The translations under genes were made by a program, and so were the position numbers. Shown here in pieces: positions 26,772 to 35,894 of a stretch of 64,000 bases of DNA (position 1 is the first letter of the stretch; each line of letters opens with the position of its first letter). The DNA is from Desulfobacteraceae bacterium. GTDB taxonomy: Bacteria > Desulfobacterota > Desulfobacteria > Desulfobacterales > Desulfobacteraceae. Under the pieces are notes generated by a model. The model did no database searches. It saw only the letters and a program-made list of their open reading frames with translations, and was not told the DNA's origin. The stretch spans positions 1 to 64,000 of the forward strand of contig JADGFI010000031.1 of assembly GCA_016743945.1 (NCBI GenBank), written 5' to 3'.

Positions 26772-29357
26772 TCATATCACTTTGGCAGCGCCGGGTTTCA
26801 CCCACCCGATACGGCCCTTGGCCAGTCTGATTTTTAAATATCCGTTTTTATGGGCCTTCACCTGAACCCGGGTGCCGGCATGAAGTTCAAACAGCTTGGT
26901 GGAGGATTCCATGATCCCTGACCGCACAGCGGCTGTTTCCTGCACAATCACGGCCAGATTTTTGGCCCGGCCCCTGTAATCTTCCATCCCAGCCGCCAGG
27001 AACAATACAAGCATCAAAGAGATGAGGGTCCAGCCCATTCCGGTAAAAATGGATTTTTGCCGAAACCTTTGTACCCCGGCCCAGAGGAAAAAAAGCCAGG
27101 AAAAAACGATGGCGCCCGTCTGTAGCCATTTTAAAGACACAAATCCCTGCCAGAAAAAAAGAATATCCGTCAAGGTCACAGGAGAATCTATCTTATCTTT
27201 GACAAGGGTATTGGCATGGGCCAGGTTAAACAACAAATCCGGATCATTAGGGGCGAGACGCTTTGCACGTTCATACCATAGGATGGCATTCCCTAAGTCA
27301 TTGGCTTTCAAATAAGCATTCCCGATATTATAAAACAAATCCGGATTTACCACCCCAGCGGCAATGGTTTCAAAACTTGCTGCCGCATCTTTAAATTCAC
27401 CAGCCTGGTATTGTTTCATCCCGTCAATAAAGGGCCCGGTGAAATTCACCGGAATCCGGTCAGCTAAATTTATAACATTGGTTGTTCCCGCCGCCTCCCT
27501 GGCATGACCCAGGGGAGGCGTGTAAAGGAAAAGCCCCAGGCAACAAAGGGTGATACACAACAGTTTGATAATCTGTTTGACCCTTCCTATGGAAAGGGGT
27601 TCCTTTGAATTACCCCGTGTCCCTCCCCCAAATCGGGTGGCATCCAGTGTTTCAAGAACGTTCACCACCTCATCAATAACCCCGGCCCTGGTCCCTGTTT
27701 GCGCGAGCATCTGTCTTGCCTCCTCACAGGTCAGGCTTTCCCCCTGTTTGTTACCCTTTGCAAGGATAGCAGCAACAAGCCCTGCCTGGACATGATTTAA
27801 AAAAGGTTTATCCGCGGCCTCCAGTTTTTGAGCTGTTTTCAAGGCCTGTCTGGCTCTTTGGTTCATCAGGGTTTCATTGGACTTTTCCCTGGTTTTAAAC
27901 CGGAGCACAAGGGCAAAGCATCCATAGATAAGTCCCGGTATAAACACCAGCAGGAGAAACAAAGGAAACGCCAACTGAAAGGGACTGGACAGAATGGAAA
28001 CACTTTCTTTAATATCCAAAATATCCTTGTTGACCATCACCACTTCCTGTTTTTGGCCGTCTAAACCGGGTGGGGTATCGCCCTTGTTGCCAGCACCAAA
28101 CCTCTGGTCATTTCCAACTCTATAATCCGTTGTCACAGGGGGGGCCGCCCCCATAACATCCAGGACAATTTCATGGGTCCGAATCCTATTATATTCCCCC
28201 TGTGACACATCAAAATAGGTCAACGAAAAAGAAGGGATGACCAACCTCCCGGCATGCAGCGGGACCAGGGCACTCTTGAATGTTTTTTTACCGGCAAACC
28301 CCATTTTTGTGGCCGTCATCTCTTCTGTGGGGGTGTCTTCATACACCTTCACCCGCCCTGGATCAAGGTTCAGCGGCGGGGGCCCGGCATCCATTATATT
28401 CCCCTTTCCCTGGATGATAAGGGTGAGGGTGGCGGATTCACCGGCAAAAAGGTTCTGTTTATCAACGGCAGCCGCCATGGTAAATTGCCCCACAAGACCT
28501 GAAAACGGGTTCGCTCCTGTGTAGGCAGGAAGCGGTCTCACCCCAAGGGTGACCCCATTGGAAGCAACCTGTATTGATTTTGTCCGGGCAGATGAAAAAA
28601 AAGAATCGTTTAAAAAAGACCCCATGGGATCATTGCCGGACCGCTGTATCACATCTGCCATGATCACTGCCGGGTCAATCTCAAATCTGCCCGGCTTTTT
28701 AGCCTGGAGAATATAAAATATCTGGGTTACTTGATAAGGGGTTCCATTGACGGTCTGGATATAATTTTTACGTTCCTCAAGCTCCTGGACCGCAAAGGAA
28801 TCAAAGTCGGGGGTTTTGAGGGAAGCCCGGGCAAACCTTACAGCGGTAAACAATTTAATGGTATAAACGGTCTGCTGACCCACCACCAAATCTGAAGCGC
28901 CGACATGGGCTTCAACAAATAGTTGTCTGACTTGGTTTTCGGACAGGGGTGTTTTTGACACCCGTATCTGGATTTCCTTTGTGGCAAGCAACGCTTTTTT
29001 CTGGGAAACCACCAAGGGCGGAATTTTAAGAATCCCTGTTTTTTTGGGCACCAGGGTGTAGCGGTAAATCACCTGGTGCTGCAATTGTCCATTGGTATAA
29101 CTGCGACTTTCGGAAGTGCCCGATGGACTAACCTTAAAATCTTGAATGGGAGACAGATCCACCACAGCTTGTCCCCCCTCCACAACAACCTGGAGAAAGA
29201 CCCGGTCTGTCGGAGCAATCCGTGTTTTATCCACCTGGGCCATGGCCGTAAAGCAATTTGCGGATGCAGGCAGCAGCAATACCATGGCCCCCAGAATCAT
29301 GGCAAACAGGATCATGGCAAACAAAGGGTTCTTCACTGGGATCAATTTTTCTTTCAT
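26772..29357 (-). CDS. BatD-type oxygen-tolerance protein fused to TPR and SH3 domains
   Basis: This 861-residue membrane protein combines parts that are separate genes in many Bat operons. It has a signal/anchor segment (residues about 10-35), BatD-like beta domains (about 40-470), a membrane helix near 475-500, another near 605-625, TPR repeats (PDLFYNIGNAYLKANDLGNA), two more helices, and a C-terminal SH3-like domain (RVQVKAHKNGYLKIR). The TPR-SH3 part corresponds to BatE. It is the last gene of the Bat operon, which supports oxygen or envelope stress tolerance in Bacteroides. The signal-peptide DNA contains 15-base repeats encoding an FAMIL motif. Confidence 0.87.
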   Translation of the reverse strand: MKEKLIPVKNPLFAMILFAMILGAMVLLLPASANCFTAMAQVDKTRIAPTDRVFLQVVVEGGQAVVDLSPIQDFKVSPSGTSESRSYTNGQLQHQVIYRYTLVPKKTGILKIPPLVVSQKKALLATKEIQIRVSKTPLSENQVRQLFVEAHVGASDLVVGQQTVYTIKLFTAVRFARASLKTPDFDSFAVQELEERKNYIQTVNGTPYQVTQIFYILQAKKPGRFEIDPAVIMADVIQRSGNDPMGSFLNDSFFSSARTKSIQVASNGVTLGVRPLPAYTGANPFSGLVGQFTMAAAVDKQNLFAGESATLTLIIQGKGNIMDAGPPPLNLDPGRVKVYEDTPTEEMTATKMGFAGKKTFKSALVPLHAGRLVIPSFSLTYFDVSQGEYNRIRTHEIVLDVMGAAPPVTTDYRVGNDQRFGAGNKGDTPPGLDGQKQEVVMVNKDILDIKESVSILSSPFQLAFPLFLLLVFIPGLIYGCFALVLRFKTREKSNETLMNQRARQALKTAQKLEAADKPFLNHVQAGLVAAILAKGNKQGESLTCEEARQMLAQTGTRAGVIDEVVNVLETLDATRFGGGTRGNSKEPLSIGRVKQIIKLLCITLCCLGLFLYTPPLGHAREAAGTTNVINLADRIPVNFTGPFIDGMKQYQAGEFKDAAASFETIAAGVVNPDLFYNIGNAYLKANDLGNAILWYERAKRLAPNDPDLLFNLAHANTLVKDKIDSPVTLTDILFFWQGFVSLKWLQTGAIVFSWLFFLWAGVQRFRQKSIFTGMGWTLISLMLVLFLAAGMEDYRGRAKNLAVIVQETAAVRSGIMESSTKLFELHAGTRVQVKAHKNGYLKIRLAKGRIGWVKPGAAKVI

Positions 29358-29361
29358 GCCG

Positions 29362-31227
29362 TTACCAATCTCGTTTAATGGTCTGTTTTTGGATCGCGGG
29401 CATCGTCCCCATGCCAGGCTTGTCCTCCAGCCGATTCAGCCGATTTTCCAAAAGTGTGGATTCAGCCTGCCCTTTTTTCTCTTCCTGGCCCTTCTCTTCC
29501 TGGTCTTTGTCCTTGGCATTAGCGGCTGACGCTCCTTGGGATCCATCCTTATTGGAATCAGATCCCTTCTCATCCCTTGGAGGGGGGCCCTGATTTGTTT
29601 GGTTATCCTGATCCGGATTCTGATTTCCCTGATCCTGATTTCCCGGGTCTTGGTCTCCCTGGTCCTGACGCTCCTCTGAGGTCTGATCTTTTCGATCGGA
29701 ACTTTTCTTGTCCTCTTTATTCTTCTGGTCCTTTTGGGAATCCGGGTCCCCCTGGGAATCGTTCTTCTTTTTTTCCTGCTCTTTCTCTTCCTTTTGCTTT
29801 TGTTTTACAAATTCGAGATTTTCCAAGGTTTCCTTATCCTCGGGAAAGGAGGCCAAAACAGCCTCATATGCCTCAATGGCCTGGGCGAGTTTCCCCAGCC
29901 GGTATCGTGTATTGGCAAGGTTATACATGGCTTTGTGGCGCAAATCCGGATCAGGGGAGTCAACGGCCTGGGCAAAATTTTGTTCAGCCTGGTCATACTC
30001 CTGGTTCATATAGGCAGCCGCCCCAATGTTATAATAGAGTCTCGGGTCATCGGGGCTTTCAAGCTGGGCATCAATAAAATGGGTTTTGGCCTGGTCAAAG
30101 GACCGGGCCTCATAGGCGGTAAGCCCTTCTTTTACATGGGAAGAAAAAATCTGGGCCGAGGCTGGCCGAATCCCCCCCCCTGTACCCAGTGCCACAATCA
30201 AAAGAACCAGCCCGACCCGGGCAAGTTTTTTTCTAAAAGGCAATATCATTTCCAGAAGCAAAAGCAGTACACAGGGAAATAAAAACCATTGGAACCGCTG
30301 TTCCCACACCTTTTTTTTGCCCTGGGTCAAAGTTTTACGTTCCATGGTGTTTAAAATTTCCCGGGTGTAAATAAGATCCAGGTCCATATTGCCGGCAACG
30401 GACCGGACATACCGCCCATTGGTGAGGCCGGCAATCTTTTCAAGTCCTTCATCATCCACCCGGGACAAGATAATATTGCCTTCATCATCCTTTTTAAATC
30501 CCCCGGAGGAATCGGGTATGGGAGCGCCTGCAGGATCCCCGACCCCAATGGTAAAAATCTTTATTCCCTGGGTTGCCATCTTCTTGGCAATTTCTTCCAC
30601 CGCTTCGGCCGTATTATTCCCCGCCGTATTTTCACCGTCGGTAATCAAAACAATGGCTTTATCCGTATCAGACCCTTTTTCAAACCCGGAATAGCAGGTT
30701 TCAATGGCTGCGGTCAAATTGGTACCGCCCACTGGCAGATAATCCGGGGTCAATACCCGCAAAAAGATATTAAAGGTATCATGGTCCAGGGTCAAAGGGC
30801 ATTGGAGGATGGCCTGGCCGGCAAAGGCCACAAGCCCTGCCCTGTCCGATTTCATCAATCGGATCAAATCAATGATCTCTCTTTTGGCCCGCTCCAGGCG
30901 GTTGGGCTTGATATCTTGTGCCAGCATGCTCTTTGAGCAATCAAGGGCGATCATGATATCCACCCCTTTCTGGTGGGTCTTTTCCCATCGGAATCCGGCC
31001 TGGGGACCTGCCAGGGCGAAAATCGCCAGGACCATTGCCCCCAGCGTCAGGACGGACTTTATCCACCTGATTTTAGACCCAAACCCGGGCAGGATGAAAG
31101 GATATACCACAGGATCTGCAAACAGACCCAAAATTATTCTGCGCTGCCGGATCCCATAGCCCAGAAGGCCGGCAACGGGGAGGATTGCCCAGAGCAGATA
31201 TAATATATCGGGATCCATAAATTTCAT
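29362..31227 (-). CDS. VWA domain-TPR protein (BatB/BatC fusion)
   Basis: The 621-residue protein has N-terminal membrane helices, a von Willebrand A domain with MIDAS motif (ALDCSKSMLA, then LVAFAG, ITDGENTAGN), a further membrane helix near 310-340, TPR repeats (about 360-460) and a long hydrophilic C-terminal tail rich in Gln, Asp, Lys and Asn. This equals BatB fused to BatC. The tail probably lies in the periplasm. The gene ends 4 bases before the BatD-type gene starts. Confidence 0.89.
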   Translation of the reverse strand: MKFMDPDILYLLWAILPVAGLLGYGIRQRRIILGLFADPVVYPFILPGFGSKIRWIKSVLTLGAMVLAIFALAGPQAGFRWEKTHQKGVDIMIALDCSKSMLAQDIKPNRLERAKREIIDLIRLMKSDRAGLVAFAGQAILQCPLTLDHDTFNIFLRVLTPDYLPVGGTNLTAAIETCYSGFEKGSDTDKAIVLITDGENTAGNNTAEAVEEIAKKMATQGIKIFTIGVGDPAGAPIPDSSGGFKKDDEGNIILSRVDDEGLEKIAGLTNGRYVRSVAGNMDLDLIYTREILNTMERKTLTQGKKKVWEQRFQWFLFPCVLLLLLEMILPFRKKLARVGLVLLIVALGTGGGIRPASAQIFSSHVKEGLTAYEARSFDQAKTHFIDAQLESPDDPRLYYNIGAAAYMNQEYDQAEQNFAQAVDSPDPDLRHKAMYNLANTRYRLGKLAQAIEAYEAVLASFPEDKETLENLEFVKQKQKEEKEQEKKKNDSQGDPDSQKDQKNKEDKKSSDRKDQTSEERQDQGDQDPGNQDQGNQNPDQDNQTNQGPPPRDEKGSDSNKDGSQGASAANAKDKDQEEKGQEEKKGQAESTLLENRLNRLEDKPGMGTMPAIQKQTIKRDW

Positions 31228-31260
31228 TCTATTTCCATCCGATTTTCATATAATTGTGTC

Positions 31261-32256
31261 CTAGGGAATCCTCATAAACCGGGTATGGTTCAGGATCAGA
31301 TATGCCAGAAACATCATAAGTCCGGCCATAAGAAAGGTTGAATATAATTCTTTGTACTCCACCCATTTTTCAACCTCAACCTTTGTTCGTTCAAGTCCAT
31401 CGATCATCTTATAAATTTTTTCAAGGGAGGCAAGATCCGTGGCCTGGAAAAAACTGCCCGAAGTTTTTTGGGCAATGGTTTTAAGCGCATCCCAGTCCAT
31501 CTCCACGCGCTGGTAAACATACCGCTGCCCAAAAACACCATCCACGAGAAAAGGGGCCTCTCCCGTGGTCCCCACCCCAATGGTATGGATTTTCACCTTC
31601 CGTTGGGCGGCAATTTCAATGGCATCCTGCCAAGAAAGCTGACCTGCGTTACTTTTACCATCGGTTAGCAGGATAATGATATTAGAAGCACTCTCCACAT
31701 CTTTAAGCCGTTTTAAGGAGATACCAATGGCATCCCCAATGGCGGTTCTGGGGCCTGCTGCACCGATTTTTAACCGATCCAGCATAAAGGCAATGGTATT
31801 ATAATCCCGGGTCAGAGGCAGCTGGGTAAAGGCATTGGACCCAAACACCACCATGCCGATGCGATCTCCCTGGCGCTCCATGATAAAATCAGCCACAACC
31901 CCTTTCACAGCATCCAGCCGGGTAATAATCTGGTTGTCCCGTTTAAAATCAAGGGCTCGCATGGATCCGGACAAATCCAAGGCCAGAATAATATTCACCC
32001 CTTCGGTCATGACATTGATTTTCTCCTCCCCGGACTGGGGTCGTGCCAGGGCCAGGATCATGAAACTTATTGCCGCAACCTTTAACCAGGGTATAAACAA
32101 AGAAAGCCTTGCCCCAAGACTGACCGGAACCGTTGAAAGGCCTTCCAGGCTTGAGACATGGATAGCCTCGGGCTTTTTCTTTTTCAAAGTATAGATCAAA
32201 AATCCCCAACAGGGAATCAGCAGCAACAAAAACCAGGGAGTAGCAAACCGGAACAT
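31261..32256 (-). CDS. VWA domain membrane protein (BatA)
   Basis: This 331-residue protein has two N-terminal membrane helices, a VWA domain with the MIDAS motif ILALDLSGSMRA, TRLDAVKG and LLTDGKSNAG, and a C-terminal membrane helix. The layout matches BatA, the partner of BatB in the aerotolerance operon. The start overlaps the stop of the DUF4381 gene by one base. Confidence 0.9.
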   Translation of the reverse strand: MFRFATPWFLLLLIPCWGFLIYTLKKKKPEAIHVSSLEGLSTVPVSLGARLSLFIPWLKVAAISFMILALARPQSGEEKINVMTEGVNIILALDLSGSMRALDFKRDNQIITRLDAVKGVVADFIMERQGDRIGMVVFGSNAFTQLPLTRDYNTIAFMLDRLKIGAAGPRTAIGDAIGISLKRLKDVESASNIIILLTDGKSNAGQLSWQDAIEIAAQRKVKIHTIGVGTTGEAPFLVDGVFGQRYVYQRVEMDWDALKTIAQKTSGSFFQATDLASLEKIYKMIDGLERTKVEVEKWVEYKELYSTFLMAGLMMFLAYLILNHTRFMRIP

Positions 32257-32807
32257 CAGGCCCCCCCCTCATTCAGCCCTTTGGCCAGGGCTTTTTTGGA
32301 TTCAAGATCCTCTTCCATCCCTGTTATCAATTGCCGGACAGAAACCAGATCCTTTTTTACCTGGTCAAGGTCCGGCACCACCGGCCCATACCGAAAGGGA
32401 TCGGAAACGATTAAAAATTGGGCGACACTTTGAGTGAGCGCCTTGTCCATTCCTGTAAACCGGATCTGCTTTACCAGTTCCTGGGTGGTCATTTCAAGAG
32501 CATTCATGGCATAGGAGCTGCCGATATACCGCTTGATAAGACCGCCAAGGTCAAAATAAAACGCCTTGGGATCAATCACGGTTTTTTGGCAAAGAAGATC
32601 CAATTCCCCCAGGGCTGCTTTGTAGGGCAAGATGACGGGGAGCGCCTCCATTCCAGCCTTTCTGGATCTGGCTTTCCAAAACCGCAGGAGTACAAAAATC
32701 ACCAGGATCAACAGCACCAGGCCCCCTGCAATAAGCAGAATCATTTTCACAAGGCCCGGGTCCAGACCGACCATGACCGGGGCTTTTATAGGATTGATAT
32801 CCTGCAT
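32256..32807 (-). CDS. DUF4381 domain protein
   Basis: This 183-residue protein has one membrane helix (about residues 20-45, LLIAGGLVLLILVIFVLLRF) followed by a cytosolic DUF4381 region (ALGELDLLCQK, GGLIKRYI, TTQELVKQI). DUF4381 genes sit between DUF58 and VWA genes in Bat-like operons, as here; function unknown. It ends at the start of BatA. Confidence 0.82.
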   Translation of the reverse strand: MQDINPIKAPVMVGLDPGLVKMILLIAGGLVLLILVIFVLLRFWKARSRKAGMEALPVILPYKAALGELDLLCQKTVIDPKAFYFDLGGLIKRYIGSSYAMNALEMTTQELVKQIRFTGMDKALTQSVAQFLIVSDPFRYGPVVPDLDQVKKDLVSVRQLITGMEEDLESKKALAKGLNEGGA

Positions 32808-33686
32808 TTATCGGAGTCGCCTCTCCCGGAGCCGAAAATATTGGGTCAGGGTGTCGGATATGGAATCACTGGTTTTCAAATCGATTAAATCGGTCTTTGC
32901 CTTTGAAAAAAGCGCTTGGGTCTCCTGGTGGCTCCTTTGTTTTGCCTGTAAAAAATTAGCTCTTGTTCGCAGGTTCGAGGCGTCAAAGAGAAGACGCTTG
33001 CCTGTTTCAAAATCGGAAAACCGGACAATTCCTTTCAACGGAAGATGAAAGGCCCCCTCATCATAAATCCGGATGCCAATGGGCTCATGCTTTTGCCGGG
33101 CAATTTTCAATTGTTTCGCATATCCCTTTCCCAAAAAATCAGACAAAATAAAGACAAAGGATCGTTTTTTGGATATCCGGGAATAAAACTCCAGGGCAGA
33201 ACCGATATCGGTTCCCTTCCCTTGGGGCACAAAGGTAAATATCTCCTTGATCACCCGCCAGACATGGGCAGACCCTTTTTTAGGCGGAATATATTTTTCC
33301 ACCTGGTCCGAAAAAAAAATCACCCCCACCTTGTCATTGTTTTTAATGGCATTAAAGGCCAGCACAGAAGCCACTTCAGCCACTGTTTCAAGCTTTTGCC
33401 CTGAAAAGGTGCCAAATTTTAAGGAGGCGCTCATATCCACCAGCAGCATGAGAATGGATTCACGCTCTTCCCGGTAGCGTTTGATAAAGGGCTTACCAAG
33501 CCTTGCAGAGACTTTCCAGTCAATGGACTTGACCTCATCCCCCGGACAATATTCCCGAACTTCCTCAAACTCGATGCCCGATCCCCTAAAAACAGATCGA
33601 TACTGGCCGGCCATGAGATTGTTCACGGTCCTGCGGGATTTAATATGGACCCGTTTGATTTTCTTTATGATATCTGCCGGAATCAT
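32808..33686 (-). CDS. DUF58 domain protein
   Basis: This 292-residue protein has the DUF58 core: GSGIEFEEVREYCPGDEVKS, IDWKVSARLGKPFIKRY, and a VWA-like segment LMLLVDMSASL. DUF58 proteins pair with MoxR ATPases and may act as chaperone adaptors or metal-insertion helpers. It lies six bases downstream of the MoxR gene. Confidence 0.9.
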   Translation of the reverse strand: MIPADIIKKIKRVHIKSRRTVNNLMAGQYRSVFRGSGIEFEEVREYCPGDEVKSIDWKVSARLGKPFIKRYREERESILMLLVDMSASLKFGTFSGQKLETVAEVASVLAFNAIKNNDKVGVIFFSDQVEKYIPPKKGSAHVWRVIKEIFTFVPQGKGTDIGSALEFYSRISKKRSFVFILSDFLGKGYAKQLKIARQKHEPIGIRIYDEGAFHLPLKGIVRFSDFETGKRLLFDASNLRTRANFLQAKQRSHQETQALFSKAKTDLIDLKTSDSISDTLTQYFRLRERRLR

Positions 33687-33692
33687 TGCGGA

Positions 33693-34667
33693 TCAAGGCA
33701 CCTCAACCGAATCGAAAAGGGTGGTGATAATCTGATCGCAGGAAATATCTTCGGCCTCAGCCTCAAAGGAGAGCAAAATTCTGTGGCGAAGGATATCCGG
33801 CCCCACCCCCTTGATGTCCTGGGGTGTAACATAGGCCCGACCCGCTAAAAAGGCCGCGACCCTTGCTGCCTTGGCAAGAAAGATACTGGCTCTGGGAGAG
33901 GCCCCGAATTCAATATACTGGCCCAGATCCATTCCATATTCCTTTGAATTTCGGGTGGCAAAAACCAGGTCCACGATATATTCTTTCAGCTTTTCATCCA
34001 CATAGATCTGGTCCATGAGCCCTGACATGACAGCCAGCTGTTCACAATTGATCACAGGCAAAATCGCTTCTGGCTGCTGGAAACTATTCTTTTTCAAGAT
34101 TTCAAGCTCCTGGGCCTTGTCCGGATAATCCACCAGCACCTTGAGCATAAACCTATCCACCTGGGCTTCGGGCAACGGGTAGGTCCCTTCCTGCTCAATG
34201 GGATTCTGGGTGGCCAGCACCAAAAAAGGAGAGGGCAGCAAATAGGTCTCGTCTCCTATGGTCACCTGTCGCTCCTCCATGGCTTCCAACAGGGCGGACT
34301 GGACCTTGGACGGCGCCCGGTTAATTTCATCGGCCAGAATAATATGATTGAACAACGGCCCTTTCCGGGTAATAAAATCAGCTGTTTTGGGTCGGTAAAT
34401 CTCGGTGCCCGTAAGATCAGCCGGCAGCAAATCCGGGGTAAACTGAATCCGTTTAAAATCTGCCTGGACCGCAGCGGCAAGGGCCTTTACCGCACTGGTC
34501 TTGGCAAGACCCGGCACCCCTTCAATCAACACATGCCCCCCGGTCAAAAGCCCGGTTAAAAGGCTGTCCACTAGTTTTTCCTGACCCACAAGCTGTTTGG
34601 ATATTTCATTCCTGATCCGGCTGATCAACAGATGGCTCTGCTCAATGGCTTCTTTGATTTCTTCCAT
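33693..34667 (-). CDS. MoxR family AAA+ ATPase
   Basis: This 324-residue AAA+ ATPase has Walker A VLIEGVPGLAKTSAVKAL, Walker B ILADEINRAP, sensor 1 ATQNPIEQEGTYPLPEAQ and the DRFML arginine-finger region. MoxR ATPases act with VWA-domain proteins to mature or remodel complexes. It starts a six-gene, tightly packed leftward operon ending with the BatD-type protein. Promoter elements probably lie in the 126 bases before the TetR gene. Confidence 0.93.
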   Translation of the reverse strand: MEEIKEAIEQSHLLISRIRNEISKQLVGQEKLVDSLLTGLLTGGHVLIEGVPGLAKTSAVKALAAAVQADFKRIQFTPDLLPADLTGTEIYRPKTADFITRKGPLFNHIILADEINRAPSKVQSALLEAMEERQVTIGDETYLLPSPFLVLATQNPIEQEGTYPLPEAQVDRFMLKVLVDYPDKAQELEILKKNSFQQPEAILPVINCEQLAVMSGLMDQIYVDEKLKEYIVDLVFATRNSKEYGMDLGQYIEFGASPRASIFLAKAARVAAFLAGRAYVTPQDIKGVGPDILRHRILLSFEAEAEDISCDQIITTLFDSVEVP

Positions 34668-34793
34668 ACTTCCCCATGCAATAACGTTAACTTACCAATA
34701 AGATTTTAGGACGCAAAACAATTTTAAATATAATAATAAGATTTTTAAAAGTGTCAAGAAGAAGACCATGATGGGAAATCTTTCACAATTTCC

Positions 34794-35411
34794 CTACTTG
34801 CCCAAAAGTTGTTTTGAATACAAGGAAGAGGTAATTTTAACAATTTTTAAAATATGATCCCGTGCAGAAGCCTTGTCTTTTAGCGGGTTATTTCTAAAGG
34901 TCATTAAAATACCGGCAAGGGAGGCCACAAATGAATGGGAATAAATCCGTGCCATCTCTGTTGCCAGGCCGTGTCGTTCCAAAAGGGTTGTAAACAGATC
35001 AAAAAAGATTTTGGTAACAGAATCAAACTGACCCATGACCGGATAGGTCAGGTTGTCTTTGAGCATCAGGTAGGTCATCATCTGAAAGGTGGATTCATTT
35101 TCAATGAGATGTTTCACAAATGTGATGGCAAAATCTTCAATTCCAACCGGTTCATCATTTTCAAGCATCTTCCCAAACGCTTTGCTGGCAGAAGAGATGT
35201 CCTGAATAAAGGCTTCGTTAAACAATTCTTCCTGGCTGGGGAAATACCGATATATGGTGGCAGGAGAGATACCGGCCTCATCTGCCACCTCTCTCATCCC
35301 CACTTCATAAAAAGGTTTTTTCGCAAATAATGCCAGGGCAGATTCGATTACGATCTGTTTTCTTGCCTGTTTTTCCTTTTCTTTGAGCTCTGCAAATCTT
35401 GATTCAGCCAC
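34794..35411 (-). CDS. TetR family transcriptional regulator
   Basis: This 205-residue protein has the TetR helix-turn-helix near the N-terminus (VIESALALFAKKPFYEVGMR, then ISPATIYRYFPSQEELF). The C-terminal ligand domain has no recognisable specificity. Located upstream of the Bat operon on the same strand, it may control that operon, itself or the divergent arginine-kinase unit. Tandem 14-base repeats lie 35-65 bases upstream of its start. Confidence 0.9.
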   Translation of the reverse strand: MAESRFAELKEKEKQARKQIVIESALALFAKKPFYEVGMREVADEAGISPATIYRYFPSQEELFNEAFIQDISSASKAFGKMLENDEPVGIEDFAITFVKHLIENESTFQMMTYLMLKDNLTYPVMGQFDSVTKIFFDLFTTLLERHGLATEMARIYSHSFVASLAGILMTFRNNPLKDKASARDHILKIVKITSSLYSKQLLGK

Positions 35412-35446
35412 AGATAATAACCCTTATTTTGTTTTTTTCTTTTTTG

Positions 35447-35474
35447 GGATTGAGCGCCTTGGATTGAGCGCATT
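35447..35474. repeat. 14-bp tandem repeat upstream of the TetR gene
   Basis: Two copies of GGATTGAGCGC(C/A)TT stand head to tail at 35447-35460 and 35461-35474, in the divergent region between the TetR gene and the arginine-kinase unit. They could be operator half-sites or slippage products. Confidence 0.5.
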
Positions 35475-35574
35475 GGTGAATTCATTTTTCATTTATCATT
35501 TGTTCGCAAATCTTACAAGGTAAAAGCCAAAACTTATTCTATTAATCCATTAGTTTGCTGTTTAGAATCATTCA

Positions 35575-35640
35575 ATCCAACCAATTCTTTTTCACAAACA
35601 TCGGTTGGATATTGACGATCCACCAAGACTTGATATACAA
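35575..35640 (+). promoter_or_regulatory. Candidate promoter and inverted repeat for the arginine-kinase unit
   Basis: A perfect 8-bp inverted repeat, ATCCAACC (35575-35582) and GGTTGGAT (35603-35610), is followed at once by TTGACG (35612) and, after 16 bases, TGATATACA, an extended -10-like element (35631-35639). The first gene starts at 35676. The arrangement suggests a regulated sigma-70-type promoter. Confidence 0.5.
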
Positions 35641-35675
35641 TTAACTTTTTTTTAATCCTTTATATATGAATACAT

Positions 35676-35861
35676 ATGAAAAATTCAATAAAAAGAGATC
35701 GGTTTGATTTTGAGATTGGTTATTTAACCCAAAGCCCCTGTCTGAAATGCGAAGACAAAAAGGATCTGCCCAAGTGTCATGCCCAATGCGTGATCCTTGA
35801 CAAGATCCAGACAACCCTTGCCAGGGGAATCTCCTCCCAGGCTTCTTCATATAGGAACTAA
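35676..35861 (+). CDS. Small cysteine-containing protein upstream of arginine kinase
   Basis: This 61-residue hydrophilic protein has four cysteines in the pattern CLKC-x9-C-x3-C (SPCLKCEDKKDLPKCHAQC), which could bind a metal. I recognise no named family. It has only a weak ribosome site but follows a good promoter candidate and lies 33 bases upstream of the arginine kinase, so the two are probably one transcript. Confidence 0.6.
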   Translation: MKNSIKRDRFDFEIGYLTQSPCLKCEDKKDLPKCHAQCVILDKIQTTLARGISSQASSYRN

Positions 35862-35894
35862 CGCTTGAAATGAAAACCATGGGTATTTTCTAAA

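Noticed and set aside
29281..29325. 15-base repeats in the BatD signal-peptide DNA as a possible CRISPR or regulatory repeat
   Set aside because: They are in frame, encode FAMIL-type hydrophobic repeats in the signal segment, and have no spacers.
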